Shown here one piece after another: positions 41,429 through 48,596 of a stretch of 48,598 nt of DNA. Under the pieces are notes generated by a model. The model was not told the DNA's origin. It did not search any database and saw nothing but the letters and a program-made list of their open reading frames with translations. This DNA comes from Paenibacillus doosanensis (lineage in GTDB: Bacteria; Bacillota; Bacilli; Paenibacillales; NBRC-103111). How positions within the stretch are numbered: the first letter of the stretch is position 1; the number at the start of each line of letters is the position of its first letter. Location of the stretch: positions 1 through 48,598 of the forward strand of contig NZ_JANYUY010000053.1 in assembly GCF_025060755.1 (NCBI RefSeq). Reading direction: 5' to 3'. The position numbers and the translations under genes were made by a program.

Positions 41429-41491
41429 TGACGCGCCGCAGAAATCAATAGAAACTTTTAATAAAATCAATAAATATTTTTTATTTAATCA

Positions 41492-41521
41492 TTGACAAAC
41501 ATTCCCTCTCGCGTATATCAT
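41492..41521 (+). promoter_or_regulatory. Promoter of the rtcB leader
   Basis: TTGACA (41492-41497) and TATCAT (41516-41521) are spaced by 18 bp in an AT-rich context. Transcription from here would give a 5' leader of about 500 nt before rtcB. Confidence 0.65.
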
Positions 41522-41555
41522 AACCATATCATAAATCGAAAGGAGGCCGATGATC

Positions 41556-41645
41556 ATGATCCGGCATACGTTCAATGCAGTTGTCTTGGAATTGAATAAG
41601 CAGATGAAGTCCATCGGCCTCGACGGCCGGGTGTCAGTTGGATAA
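41556..41645 (+). CDS. Possible 29-aa leader peptide gene upstream of rtcB
   Basis: AAAGGAGG lies nine bases before ATG 41556, an excellent ribosome site, and the frame MIRHTFNAVVLELNKQMKSI continues to a TAA at 41643. A second ATG at 41550 is in frame but too close to the ribosome site. The peptide is a short amphipathic helix with no known relative. It could be a small functional protein or a leader peptide that controls the downstream terminator and rtcB. Confidence 0.5.
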   Translation: MIRHTFNAVVLELNKQMKSIGLDGRVSVG

Positions 41646-41738
41646 TCCCGGGAGCGGACGTTTTGCCGGTCTTTTTGAAGGACCTTGGGCAAGGCGGTTC
41701 GCTTTCCGGGATCGATGATCCATAATTTCTGTGACATG

Positions 41739-41774
41739 AACCGTGGGCTTCCGTTGGGAGCCTGCGGTTTTTTT
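41739..41774 (+). terminator. Intrinsic terminator inside the rtcB leader
   Basis: AACCG-GGCT and AGCC-CGGTT arms with a small internal loop are followed by a T-run. It would stop most transcription between the leader peptide and rtcB. The repeated element begins at the end of its T-run, as at 16260. Confidence 0.75.
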
Positions 41775-41947
41775 GTTGTTTAGGAAATGATGCGCAACCA
41801 TTTCCTGTGGATATCCGGGGGCTCCCCCGAAAGTAATGTCTAACCATAGAACGATCCCGGCGGATTGGTTAGACGCCGATCCAGCCGAAGCTGGATGCGG
41901 ACGGAATAAGCTTCAGAGCATCACGTCACTTTTGGGGGATTTGTTCT
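41775..41947 (+). ncRNA. Repeated structured element, copy 2, in the rtcB leader
   Basis: Same element as 16261-16432. Here AGGAAATG/CATTTCCT and TCTAACC/GGTTAGA are perfect stems, while the corresponding stems in copy 1 each carry one mismatch. CTCCCCCGAAAGT (41822-41834) can pair either with the adjacent CGGGGG or with ACTTTTGGGGGA (41928-41939) at the 3' end. The latter GGGGGA lies eight bases before an ATG and so would be a ribosome site. The two pairings exclude each other, which is the logic of a translational switch. No ligand class known to me fits. Confidence 0.6.
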
Positions 41948-41995
41948 ATGTACAGCGGAATCGCGAATGAAACCGCGCACCTGAAAAACAACTAA
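41948..41995 (+). CDS. Possible 15-aa upstream peptide before rtcB
   Basis: ATG 41948 follows GGGGGA by eight bases and encodes MYSGIANETAHLKNN, ending 30 bp before the chosen rtcB start. It begins exactly where the repeated element ends. Its small size means that it could be a chance frame. If translated, it may couple translation into rtcB. Confidence 0.3.
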   Translation: MYSGIANETAHLKNN

Positions 41996-42025
41996 TCAAC
42001 GATGAGAGAGGAAAGACCTATAGAT

Positions 42026-43477
42026 ATGGAACGATTACTTCATGACAATGAACAACGGCCGCAAGAGGCCTATTACCGCAAGGTGCAGCTCCCGGCGGGG
42101 GACCTGCACGTCTATGCCAGCGACTCCTTGTTCGCCGGACTGGATTATAAAGTGCTGGACATGGCCAACAACAATCTGCAAATTCCCGGCAACCGGTATA
42201 TGAGCTACACGCCCGACGTGCACGTGGGGGTCGGGACCTGCATCGGCACGACGGCGATCTGGGATATGGCGGACGGTTACGTGTCGCCTTCCATCGTCGG
42301 CAGCGATATCGGCTGCGGCATGCGGCTGCATTTGACCAATCTGCATCGCGACGACCTGCGCGACGTCAAGCTGCGGCGCAAGCTCGTCAAAGCGATCGAG
42401 CGGCATCTGCCGGTGGAAGAGCAGGCGAGGGGGCATTTCTCGGATATCCGGCTCGATCATATCGTGCGCAAAGGACTGTCCGGGCTGCCGAAGAAATACG
42501 TTCCCGATGGGTATACACCCCGCAAAGCGACTTCGCTGACCCGCGTGGAATGCGGCAAATTCGGCTTGGACGAATCGTATTTGGAGCGGCTGCCGGAGAC
42601 GGTTTATCATCGTGCGCACCGGCAGCTCGGGACGCTCGGCAACGGCAATCATTTTGCCGAGATCCAGTACGTGGAAATCGACGAGGATCACAGAGACATC
42701 GCCGAGCAGTGGGGACTGTCGGATGGGCAGGTGGCCGTTATGATTCACTCGGGCTCCCGCGCCTGGGGCGGAGCGGTCAATCAATACTGCAGCAGCGAGA
42801 TCGTCAAGATGATGAGCCGCCGCGGTCTCGGAACGGCCGATCCGAAGCTGCTGTTCGCCCCGTTGGATAGCGAGAGCGGGCAAATGTACGTGAACCTGAT
42901 GTATTCGGCGCTGAACTACGCCGTCGTCAACCGCCACCTGATCGCGTATGCGATTCGCGAGGCGGGCCAGCAAGTGTTCGGCTCCAAGTTCGAAATGAGC
43001 ACTCTGTACGATCTGATGCATAACTATGCTTGGGAAGAGAAGCATGGCAAGAAAACGCTGTTCGTCCACCGCAAGGGGGCTACGAGGGCGCTGCCGCCGG
43101 GTCATCCCGACAATCCGGATGCCTATGCGGAAACGGGCCATCCCGCCTTGATCCCCGGGTCGATGGGCACCTCCTCCTATATTATGGTCGGCAAGCCCGG
43201 CGGCCAAAGCAATTATTACTCGATATGCCACGGCGCCGGCCGCATACGCTCCCGCAGCGCGACGAAGCGTCTGGTGACGATGGACCAATTCCGTTCGTCG
43301 ATGCGCATCGGATCGGACGACGAGATTGTCGTCAACCAGCGGACGCTCGAATCGCTGATCGACGAATCGCCGCAGGCTTACAAGGATGTCGACCAAATCA
43401 TCGACAGCGTCGTCGGAGCGGGCTTGGCCGGCGTCGTCGCCAAGTGCAAGCCGCTGGCCGCGGTCAAGGGGGTGTAG
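42026..43477 (+). CDS. rtcB: RtcB-type RNA ligase
   Basis: The 483-residue protein has the complete RtcB signature: VGSDIGCGMRLHL with the metal-binding Asp and Cys, the GTLGNGNHFAEIQ segment with a ligand His, IHSGSRAWGG, LIPGSMGTSSYIM, and the C-terminal CHGAGRIRSR with the His that forms the GMP intermediate. RtcB joins RNA 3'-phosphate or 2',3'-cyclic phosphate ends to 5'-OH ends using GTP and Mn2+. It repairs RNAs cut by ribotoxins. ATG 42026 is preferred because AGAGAGGAAAG lies before it; ATG 42002 lacks a ribosome site. It is followed directly by an AAA ATPase gene. Archease, a frequent partner, is not seen. Confidence 0.95.
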   Translation: MERLLHDNEQRPQEAYYRKVQLPAGDLHVYASDSLFAGLDYKVLDMANNNLQIPGNRYMSYTPDVHVGVGTCIGTTAIWDMADGYVSPSIVGSDIGCGMRLHLTNLHRDDLRDVKLRRKLVKAIERHLPVEEQARGHFSDIRLDHIVRKGLSGLPKKYVPDGYTPRKATSLTRVECGKFGLDESYLERLPETVYHRAHRQLGTLGNGNHFAEIQYVEIDEDHRDIAEQWGLSDGQVAVMIHSGSRAWGGAVNQYCSSEIVKMMSRRGLGTADPKLLFAPLDSESGQMYVNLMYSALNYAVVNRHLIAYAIREAGQQVFGSKFEMSTLYDLMHNYAWEEKHGKKTLFVHRKGATRALPPGHPDNPDAYAETGHPALIPGSMGTSSYIMVGKPGGQSNYYSICHGAGRIRSRSATKRLVTMDQFRSSMRIGSDDEIVVNQRTLESLIDESPQAYKDVDQIIDSVVGAGLAGVVAKCKPLAAVKGV

Positions 43478-43481
43478 GCGC

Positions 43482-44816
43482 ATGATTCCGATACGCACCG
43501 GTTCCCCGGCACGGGGAGCAATGCAGACCGGCGGCTTGCGGACAGCCTCTGCCAGCCTCGTTAGCCATAGAACGCCGCACAGCGCGCCGCCGCATCATGA
43601 TGCGGCGCTTGCTATCGAGCGCATTCAAAGCATGCTGACCGAACGGTTCGGAGCCGAGTTTCAAATGTATGTGCAGGATGATTACGGCAATGAAATGTGG
43701 GAGATGCTGGAGGAGGATATCCGCTCGGGCAGCGAAGCGGCGGAGCATATGGCATCGATTTACGACAGCGTCGAAGCGAAATCGTTCTCTTACCGCGGGG
43801 AGCAGGCCGAAGCGGGATACCGCATTTTCGCTTCGATTCGCAACAACGTCTTCCTCTATCCGGCTTATCGGGTTGCGCTGGCGAGAGTACCCGTATTCCG
43901 GCAGCACGGAATCTTCGACGAGGAGTATATTTTTGCCGCCGATGACGATTGCATGGACCGCTTCCTCGCTTATATGCTTCTCAGGCAAAGGGAGAACGAC
44001 CGGGAGCATGTGACGGTGATGACGGACGGCCCTAACGGCCTCGAACGCTCGCAGGAGCCGATCACCAGAGCGGTCGGCCGCGATGAAGTGATGATGGACG
44101 ATCGGGTGAAGCAGGAAATTTACCGGTCGATCGACGAATTTTTCTCGCGCGACCGGCAGTTTTTTACGTCGTACGATATTCCCTACAAACGGGGCATATT
44201 GCTCTACGGCCGGCCCGGCAACGGCAAGACGACGCTGGTCAAATCGATTGCCGGAAGCGCGCGGGCTCCGGTCGCTTATTGGCAAATTACCGAGCATACC
44301 TGCAGCCAATCGATTCAGGATGTATTCGAATCCGCTCAGAAGATGGCTCCGATGGTGCTCGTCATCGAAGATATCGACTCGATGCCCGGGCTGGTCCGCT
44401 CGTTTTTCCTGAACACGCTCGACGGCGCGACGTCCAAGGAAGGCATCTTTCTGATCGGGACGACGAACTATCCGGAGAACATCGATCCGGCGCTGATGAA
44501 CCGGGCCGGACGTTTTGACCGCGCATACGAGATCAGGCTGCCCGATGCGGCGCTGCGCCGCCGGTATCTGGAGCGCAAGCGGCTGGAACTTGTCGCGGGC
44601 GACGGGGCGGCGGAGAGGGCGGCCGCACTGACGGAAGGCTTCAGCTTTGCGCAGCTGAACGAGCTGTATGCTTCGGCGGCGCTGCAAAAGCATTACGAGC
44701 AGGAAGTGAAGCTCGAAGCGCTAATACAGAATATGAAGGCGGAGCTGAATAAAGCACGGACGCAGCAGTGGGTTGCGGAGCAGGCGGGAGCGAGAATGGG
44801 ATTCGGCGCAGGATAG
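43482..44816 (+). CDS. AAA ATPase downstream of rtcB
   Basis: The 444-residue protein has an N-terminal region of about 210 residues with no recognised domain. A classical AAA module follows with Walker A GRPGNGKTTLVKS near 243-255, Walker B MVLVIEDID, sensor 1 GTTNYPENIDPAL and the Arg-finger region RAGRFDRAYEI. It resembles the single-ring FtsH/BCS1-type AAA clade. The start is four bases after the rtcB stop, with GGGGGTG before it, so it is translated with rtcB. It may remodel RNA-protein substrates or recycle RtcB, which is inference. Confidence 0.88.
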   Translation: MIPIRTGSPARGAMQTGGLRTASASLVSHRTPHSAPPHHDAALAIERIQSMLTERFGAEFQMYVQDDYGNEMWEMLEEDIRSGSEAAEHMASIYDSVEAKSFSYRGEQAEAGYRIFASIRNNVFLYPAYRVALARVPVFRQHGIFDEEYIFAADDDCMDRFLAYMLLRQRENDREHVTVMTDGPNGLERSQEPITRAVGRDEVMMDDRVKQEIYRSIDEFFSRDRQFFTSYDIPYKRGILLYGRPGNGKTTLVKSIAGSARAPVAYWQITEHTCSQSIQDVFESAQKMAPMVLVIEDIDSMPGLVRSFFLNTLDGATSKEGIFLIGTTNYPENIDPALMNRAGRFDRAYEIRLPDAALRRRYLERKRLELVAGDGAAERAAALTEGFSFAQLNELYASAALQKHYEQEVKLEALIQNMKAELNKARTQQWVAEQAGARMGFGAG

Positions 44817-44881
44817 AAGAGCAGCGCCGCTGGTTGCGGGGTTGACCGTCGTTCTAAAAGCAGTGCAGCTCAGGATGCATA

Positions 44882-44928
44882 ACAAAGGGAGGACGGCTGC
44901 GCAGGGCAGTTTCCTCCCTTTGTCGTTT
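44882..44928. terminator. Terminator between convergent rtcB operon and nfsA
   Basis: ACAAAGGGAGGA (44882-44893) and TCCTCCCTTTGT (44912-44923) form a perfect 12-bp stem, with T-rich sequence on the plus strand and A-rich on the other side, so it can serve both converging genes. Confidence 0.85.
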
Positions 44929-44955
44929 AGTTATACGCCGCCTTGCGTCCGGCGC

Positions 44956-45690
44956 TTATTCGAGCTTGAATCCCCGCGAGTCGAGGAACGGACGGATATG
45001 GGCGCGCCCCGGCTTGGCGTATTTGTCGGCGATGCCTTGGGACCAAGTGGTAAGCGTCTTGCCGCCCGTACGTTCCCTGTAATACTCGTACATTGTTTCG
45101 TCGTATTCCTTCGTCCCTTGCGCGGCCTTGTCGGCATGGTAGCGATTGCTGTGATACACGGCTTGCCGAGGCAGGCGAGGACGGTGGGAAGGCTCTTGGT
45201 CGGGAACGCCGACGCACATGCCGTAGACCGGATAAGTCAGCTCGGGAAGCTGCAGCAGCTCGCATACGTTCTGCGGGTTGTTGCGGATGCCGCCGATATA
45301 GCAGATGCCGAGGCCGAGCGATTCGGCGGCGATAGCGGCGTTTTGCGCGGCCAGCGTGGCGTCGACGGTAGCGACCAGGAAGCTTTCCGTATTATGGTGG
45401 AACGGCTGCCCGTGCAGCGCGGACGCTTCTTTGAGCCGGTGCAGGTCGGCGACGAAGACGAGGAACAGGCCGCATTGCTCGATGTAGGCCTGATTGCCGG
45501 CGAGCCGCGCCAGCTCCTGCTTCAAGCCCGGATCGGTAACGCCGATAATGCTGTAGGCTTGGACATTGCTGGAGGACGACGCCATCTGCGCCGAAGAGAT
45601 AATCGCTTCGATCTGTTCACTCGTGAGGGCGTCCGGTTTGAATTTGCGGATGGAGCGGTGGCTGCGGAGCAGCTCGATGGTCGGATTCAT
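44956..45690 (-). CDS. nfsA: NADPH-dependent nitro/flavin reductase (NfsA family)
   Basis: The 244-residue protein has the nitroreductase fold with FMN-binding segments: LRSHRSIRKFKPDALTSEQI, then SSSSNVQAYSIIGV, IAAESLGLGICYIGGIRN and LPELTYPVYGMCVG. The C-terminal QGIADKYAKPGRAHIRPFLDSRGFKL is typical of NfsA rather than NfsB. It reduces nitro compounds, quinones or flavins with NADPH. ATG 45690 gives the standard N-terminus MNPTIELL. A terminator-like hairpin lies in its leader. Confidence 0.93.
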   Translation of the reverse strand: MNPTIELLRSHRSIRKFKPDALTSEQIEAIISSAQMASSSSNVQAYSIIGVTDPGLKQELARLAGNQAYIEQCGLFLVFVADLHRLKEASALHGQPFHHNTESFLVATVDATLAAQNAAIAAESLGLGICYIGGIRNNPQNVCELLQLPELTYPVYGMCVGVPDQEPSHRPRLPRQAVYHSNRYHADKAAQGTKEYDETMYEYYRERTGGKTLTTWSQGIADKYAKPGRAHIRPFLDSRGFKLE

Positions 45691-45726
45691 AAAGGCCACA
45701 ATCCCTTCTTGATTAATGATTGTAAA

Positions 45727-45757
45727 TAAAAAGCCCCCGGCTTGGCGAGGGGTCTCC
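45727..45757 (-). promoter_or_regulatory. Terminator-like hairpin in the nfsA leader
   Basis: On the minus strand AG-CCCC and GGGG-CT arms enclose CTCGCCAAGC-type sequence and are followed by CTTTTTATTT. It sits about 40 bp before nfsA, between it and any upstream promoter, so it may act as an attenuator. No other minus-strand gene upstream needs it. Confidence 0.4.
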
Positions 45758-45886
45758 GAAGGTTCGGTTGATGTACTGTATTGTATCATAGAGCTAAGTC
45801 ATATTCATCAGACGGTATAAGGATGAGATACATTCACAAAAAATATACTAATTTATGGGATGTACAGAAAAATAATTCGAAGCATG

Positions 45887-45945
45887 TTGACAATGATAAT
45901 GAGAACCATTATCATTAGGATATAAGCAATGAGAATTATTATCAA
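45887..45945 (+). promoter_or_regulatory. Fur-regulated promoter with two Fur boxes
   Basis: TTGACA (45887-45892) and TATCAT (45910-45915) are 17 bp apart. The first Fur box is AATGATAATG-AGAAC-CATTATCATT (45892-45916), a perfect inverted repeat overlapping the whole promoter. The second is TGAGAAT-T-ATTATCA (45930-45944), a 7-1-7 Fur box with one mismatch. Iron-loaded Fur would shut the promoter, so the operon is expected to be on in low iron. Confidence 0.92.
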
Positions 45946-45979
45946 CGGTAAACAAAGCCTATAAGGAGGAGCATCTTTC

Positions 45980-46111
45980 GTGCAAATGGTATTGTGTCTG
46001 TTATTGCCTGCTTTGTTCGTATCCATGGTGCTTGTCGGGTTTTACTGCTGGGGAATGCGCGACGAATATAATTTTACCAAGTGGAGCTCCGGGAAGCGTA
46101 AGGGCGCATAG
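45980..46111 (+). CDS. 43-aa Fur-controlled membrane protein
   Basis: The frame (GTG at 45980, AAGGAGGAG before it) encodes VLCLLLPALFVSMVLVGFYCW followed by a basic cytoplasmic tail (KWSSGKRKGA). It has one membrane helix with a Cys and Trp at its edge. It lies about 65 bp downstream of two Fur boxes and about 70 bp before a DUF2325 gene. It is reminiscent of the very small partner proteins of iron importers, but no such importer is seen here. Confidence 0.7.
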   Translation: MQMVLCLLLPALFVSMVLVGFYCWGMRDEYNFTKWSSGKRKGA

Positions 46112-46179
46112 CCGCCGCTGACAAGAGTTTCAACACGTACATTCACATATTGAATTGGAGAAAGAAAGGAGGCAAGCCA

Positions 46180-46491
46180 GTGGCATCGATTTTAGTTGTA
46201 GGAGCAGATCATTTGGGGAATATGCCGGAGCAGCTTGCCAATATCGGTTTTGACGACGTTATGCATATGTCCGGACGCAAATGCCAGATGGTCCGCAAGG
46301 GCATTCCCGATAAAGTGGACGCGGTCCTCGTATTGACGGATTATATTAACCACAACTTAACCAAGGTGATCAAGCAGCAAGCCAAAGAGCAGGAGCTGCC
46401 GATCTATTATGCCAAGAGATCCTGGTGTTCTGTGCAAAAGGCGCTTTGTTCCTGCGAGCATGTTTGCGAAATGATGAGAGCGAAGCAGTAA
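46180..46491 (+). CDS. DUF2325 family protein
   Basis: The 103-residue protein matches DUF2325: SILVVGADHLGNMPEQL at the start, GRKCQMVRKGIPDKVDAVLVLTDYINHNL in the middle, and the Cys-rich end RSWCSVQKALCSCEHVCEMM. The conserved Cys residues suggest metal or redox chemistry. AAAGGAGG lies seven bases before GTG 46180. It shares the Fur-controlled promoter with the 43-aa gene, so a role in iron limitation is likely. Its function is unknown. Confidence 0.85.
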   Translation: MASILVVGADHLGNMPEQLANIGFDDVMHMSGRKCQMVRKGIPDKVDAVLVLTDYINHNLTKVIKQQAKEQELPIYYAKRSWCSVQKALCSCEHVCEMMRAKQ

Positions 46492-46592
46492 GCAGGGCAG
46501 AGCGCCCTTAGCCGTTTCGCATCAAATATACATAGCAGGGTGATCGGTTTCAGGTTTGCTCCCTTTAATCGGGCCATTGCCCTCTACCGAAT

Positions 46593-46643
46593 AAGAAGCT
46601 TTCGTTCCCGCTGTACACGGCGGTCAGAGACGAAGCTTCTTTG
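46593..46643. terminator. Hairpin after the DUF2325 gene
   Basis: AAGAAGCTTTCGT and ACGAAGCTTCTTTG arms form a stem of about 12 bp downstream of the DUF2325 gene. A short T-rich tract follows the right arm. Confidence 0.65.
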
Positions 46644-46672
46644 TGCGCTGTAAAGGCATTTTACGCAACAAT

Positions 46673-46712
46673 AAAGATCACCCATCTGCTGTCGACAGAT
46701 CCGGTGATCTTT
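46673..46712. terminator. Second hairpin in the same gap
   Basis: AAAGATCACC and GGTGATCTTT form a perfect 10-bp stem and are followed by ACTTGATTTTG. It could terminate transcription in both directions. Confidence 0.65.
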
Positions 46713-46769
46713 ACTTGATTTTGTCCCGCCAACAAGCTGGTATGAGAAGGGGGAAAGGAAAGGATTACG

Positions 46770-46895
46770 ATGCAATCCGACCATATGGTTTTTATAAACT
46801 GCTGTACTAAGTGCGAAATGGAAATAGGATCGAAGCAACGGACATCATCTCTCTTGGACAGGCAGTCGTTCCGCAGGTACAATCCGAGAGGGTAA
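46770..46895 (+). CDS. Possible 41-aa cysteine-containing small protein
   Basis: ATG 46770 follows AAAGGA by five to six bases and encodes MQSDHMVFINCCTKCEMEIG and a basic tail, ending at 46895. The CCxxC cluster could bind a metal. It lies between two hairpins and the convergent Xre regulator gene. It has no known relative and may be a chance frame. Confidence 0.35.
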   Translation: MQSDHMVFINCCTKCEMEIGSKQRTSSLLDRQSFRRYNPRG

Positions 46896-46990
46896 ATCTA
46901 CATGGCGAGGTTATCCGATGAAAGGTCAAAATAATGCGGTGTTGCGAGCATGAAAGGAATGCGTCGACCGCGGCCGGGCAGCAAACTATT

Positions 46991-47365
46991 CTAGCCTTTA
47001 TTGATAGAACGTTCGGCGCGGACAAAGGCGATGAAGCGCTTGGCCTCTTCCGGAGTAAGCTTCATTCCGTCTACCGTCAAGGAGAATTTCTCCAAAATTT
47101 TTTCGTTGGACAGCTCCAACGAATCGACGAATTCGCGGACATCTTCATCCAGCACAATGTGCGGGTCGTCGGTCCTTCCGATGAGGTAGTCGATAGAAAC
47201 GTTGAATAAATTCGCTATGCTGACGATGGTTTCGTAGTCCGGCTCTCTCCGGTTATTCTCGTAATGCGACAAAGAAGCGCGAGTAATACCGAGTTTGCTA
47301 GAAAGCCCCTCCTGCGTCAGGGAATGTTTTTCACGTAATGATGCTATTCGTTCCCCGTATTTCAT
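46991..47365 (-). CDS. Xre-family transcriptional regulator
   Basis: The 124-residue protein starts MKYGERIASLREKHSLTQEG and carries a Cro/cI-type HTH (SSKLGITRASLSHYENNRREP), followed by the typical YETIVSIANLFNVSIDYLIGR. The C-terminal half is helical and may dimerise. GGAGGTAAC lies before the ATG at 47365. Two GATACAAAATGTATC-like sites in the divergent region are candidate operators. The gene resembles repressors that control development or mobile elements. Confidence 0.9.
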   Translation of the reverse strand: MKYGERIASLREKHSLTQEGLSSKLGITRASLSHYENNRREPDYETIVSIANLFNVSIDYLIGRTDDPHIVLDEDVREFVDSLELSNEKILEKFSLTVDGMKLTPEEAKRFIAFVRAERSINKG

Positions 47366-47469
47366 AAATAGTTACCTCCAGTGATTACAATCAGTTAGTT
47401 GATAGATCAGGGTTTTCAAGGATATTATTCAAATGTCAGGGATTTTTTGGGAGTTAGCATTCTGTCATA

Positions 47470-47590
47470 TTGACATTGATACAAAATGTATCGTATGTTA
47501 ATGATAGTATATGAATTTGCTAGGCAATTATATACTGGATGCCACAATAACCGCCTTGACATTTTAATTTATTACAAAATGTATCGTAAG
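47470..47590 (+). promoter_or_regulatory. Two promoters carrying the same operator-like palindrome
   Basis: TTGACA at 47470-47475 is followed by the perfect palindrome GATACA-AAA-TGTATC (47478-47492). TTGACA at 47556-47561 is followed by the related TTACAAAATGTATC (47572-47585). Both sites continue CGTA and lie where a repressor would block polymerase. The Xre regulator begins about 105 bp to the left, on the other strand. The gap 47366-47630 otherwise holds no supported gene. Confidence 0.6.
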
Positions 47591-47630
47591 TTTATTTTAC
47601 CCAAAAAAACGAAGGTTGGGAAGATGTCAT

Positions 47631-48077
47631 GTGAACCAAAAAGAAAACGACAAACAATTTCATTTGCGCAAGCTGCTTCGCTCGATGGAATGCAGACTGT
47701 CGATAAGCCAAGTGAACGACCGCCCCGTGCAAACCGGATTTGCTTTAGTTGAGGTCGAGGGGCTGAGCTCCGGTGAGATTCAATTCGTATCGGAGCTGCT
47801 GCTGCCGGACCGGGGGCACGTTACGTTCTCTCTGGAATTTGTGTTTGAAGAAGCGGTCCTGAAATTTCAAGGCAGCAAGCTTCATCGATGCGGCGAGAGC
47901 GCTCCCTATCGCTATCAATTGGAATATGAGATGAACAGACTTGAGAGATCTATGCTTTTTGCCAAAATCAATCATCTCATGGAAGCCTCTCAATCCGCTG
48001 TGACCAAAGCCATAGCAAGCTACGCCTCGTTCTACTCCTACTATCATTTTACCCCTGGGAAAGTTTTTCAAACCTAA
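47631..48077 (+). CDS. Possible PilZ-like protein, function unknown
   Basis: The 148-residue protein has a beta-rich pattern with EGLSSGEIQFVSELLLPDRG and VTFSLEFVFEE, resembling the D-x-S-x-x-G region of PilZ domains. The usual RxxxR c-di-GMP motif is not obvious. A helical C-terminus follows. GTG 47631 is one possible start; TTG 47616 is another. It is transcribed from the operator-bearing promoters, so the Xre regulator probably controls it. Confidence 0.5.
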   Translation: MNQKENDKQFHLRKLLRSMECRLSISQVNDRPVQTGFALVEVEGLSSGEIQFVSELLLPDRGHVTFSLEFVFEEAVLKFQGSKLHRCGESAPYRYQLEYEMNRLERSMLFAKINHLMEASQSAVTKAIASYASFYSYYHFTPGKVFQT

Positions 48078-48206
48078 TCCGGGAGCCTGCGAGAGTGAAT
48101 TTGCACCTTGGAATCGATAGTCTATGAGGATCCTAGTATTCGGCGGTGCCGAAGCCAGGTAAGCGTATGAATCCATGCCGATGTTCTGGAAAAAGGAGTG
48201 CTGTGA

Positions 48207-48356
48207 ATGAACGGTGACAACCTGGATCATGGGAAAATTCAACTAGACATCCAAAAAATTATGGTGCAGCTGAATATCGACGGGAAAAATTATACCAGCA
48301 GTTTGATGTCAATCCGCCATGAACGTCCACTTCCTCCGAAACCGAATGACAAGTAG
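48207..48356 (+). CDS. 49-aa small protein, unknown function
   Basis: AAAAAGGAG lies nine bases before ATG 48207. The frame encodes MNGDNLDHGKIQLDIQKIMV with a proline-rich end (HERPLPPKPNDK). It has no signal or membrane segment. It lies 129 bp after the PilZ-like gene and is followed by terminators, so it may be the end of that unit. Confidence 0.55.
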   Translation: MNGDNLDHGKIQLDIQKIMVQLNIDGKNYTSSLMSIRHERPLPPKPNDK

Positions 48357-48427
48357 CGCGGGCTGCTTGCCCCAAAGAAGCCGTCTATCTTGTCGGAAGC
48401 TCCGCAAGAAGGGAGCAAAGGCCTTCG

Positions 48428-48471
48428 TACCGGACCGATGATACGATTAGTATCAATCGTCCGGTATTTTA
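48428..48471 (+). terminator. Intrinsic terminator after the 49-aa gene
   Basis: ACCGGAC-GATGATAC and GTATCAATCGTCCGGT form a long stem with two mismatches, followed by ATTTTATTG. Confidence 0.85.
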
Positions 48472-48482
48472 TTGTCTAAGAA

Positions 48483-48505
48483 AACCCCCAGTTCGACTGG
48501 GGGTT
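48483..48505. terminator. Second hairpin at window end
   Basis: AACCCCCAG-TTCGA-CTGGGGGTT is a perfect 9-bp stem with A residues on the left side. It may act on the minus strand or as a barrier before the next gene. Confidence 0.6.
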
Positions 48506-48586
48506 CAGGAAAGCTTATAGCTATGAGTAAAAATCCCTTGACCTTTATGATAAGATGATAGCCGGTCTGCCAACCGCAACATCAAA

Positions 48587-48596
48587 TCAAGGAGGA
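48587..48596 (+). promoter_or_regulatory. Ribosome site of a gene starting beyond the window
   Basis: TCAAGGAGG ends two to three bases before the window edge, which suggests a start codon immediately outside. TTGACC near 48538 may be part of its promoter. Confidence 0.5.

Noticed and set aside
41429-41491. Terminator after the VWA gene
   Set aside because: The DNA is AT-rich but no hairpin with a T-run is visible.
41775-41947. Known riboswitch classes for the repeated element (T-box, TPP, SAM, FMN, cobalamin, c-di-GMP, ydaO, M-box)
   Set aside because: None of the signature sequences of these classes was found in either copy.
33600-44700. Long antisense frames opposite the MoxR-VWA and rtcB genes
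   Set aside because: They are GC-skew shadows of real genes without ribosome sites or family matches.
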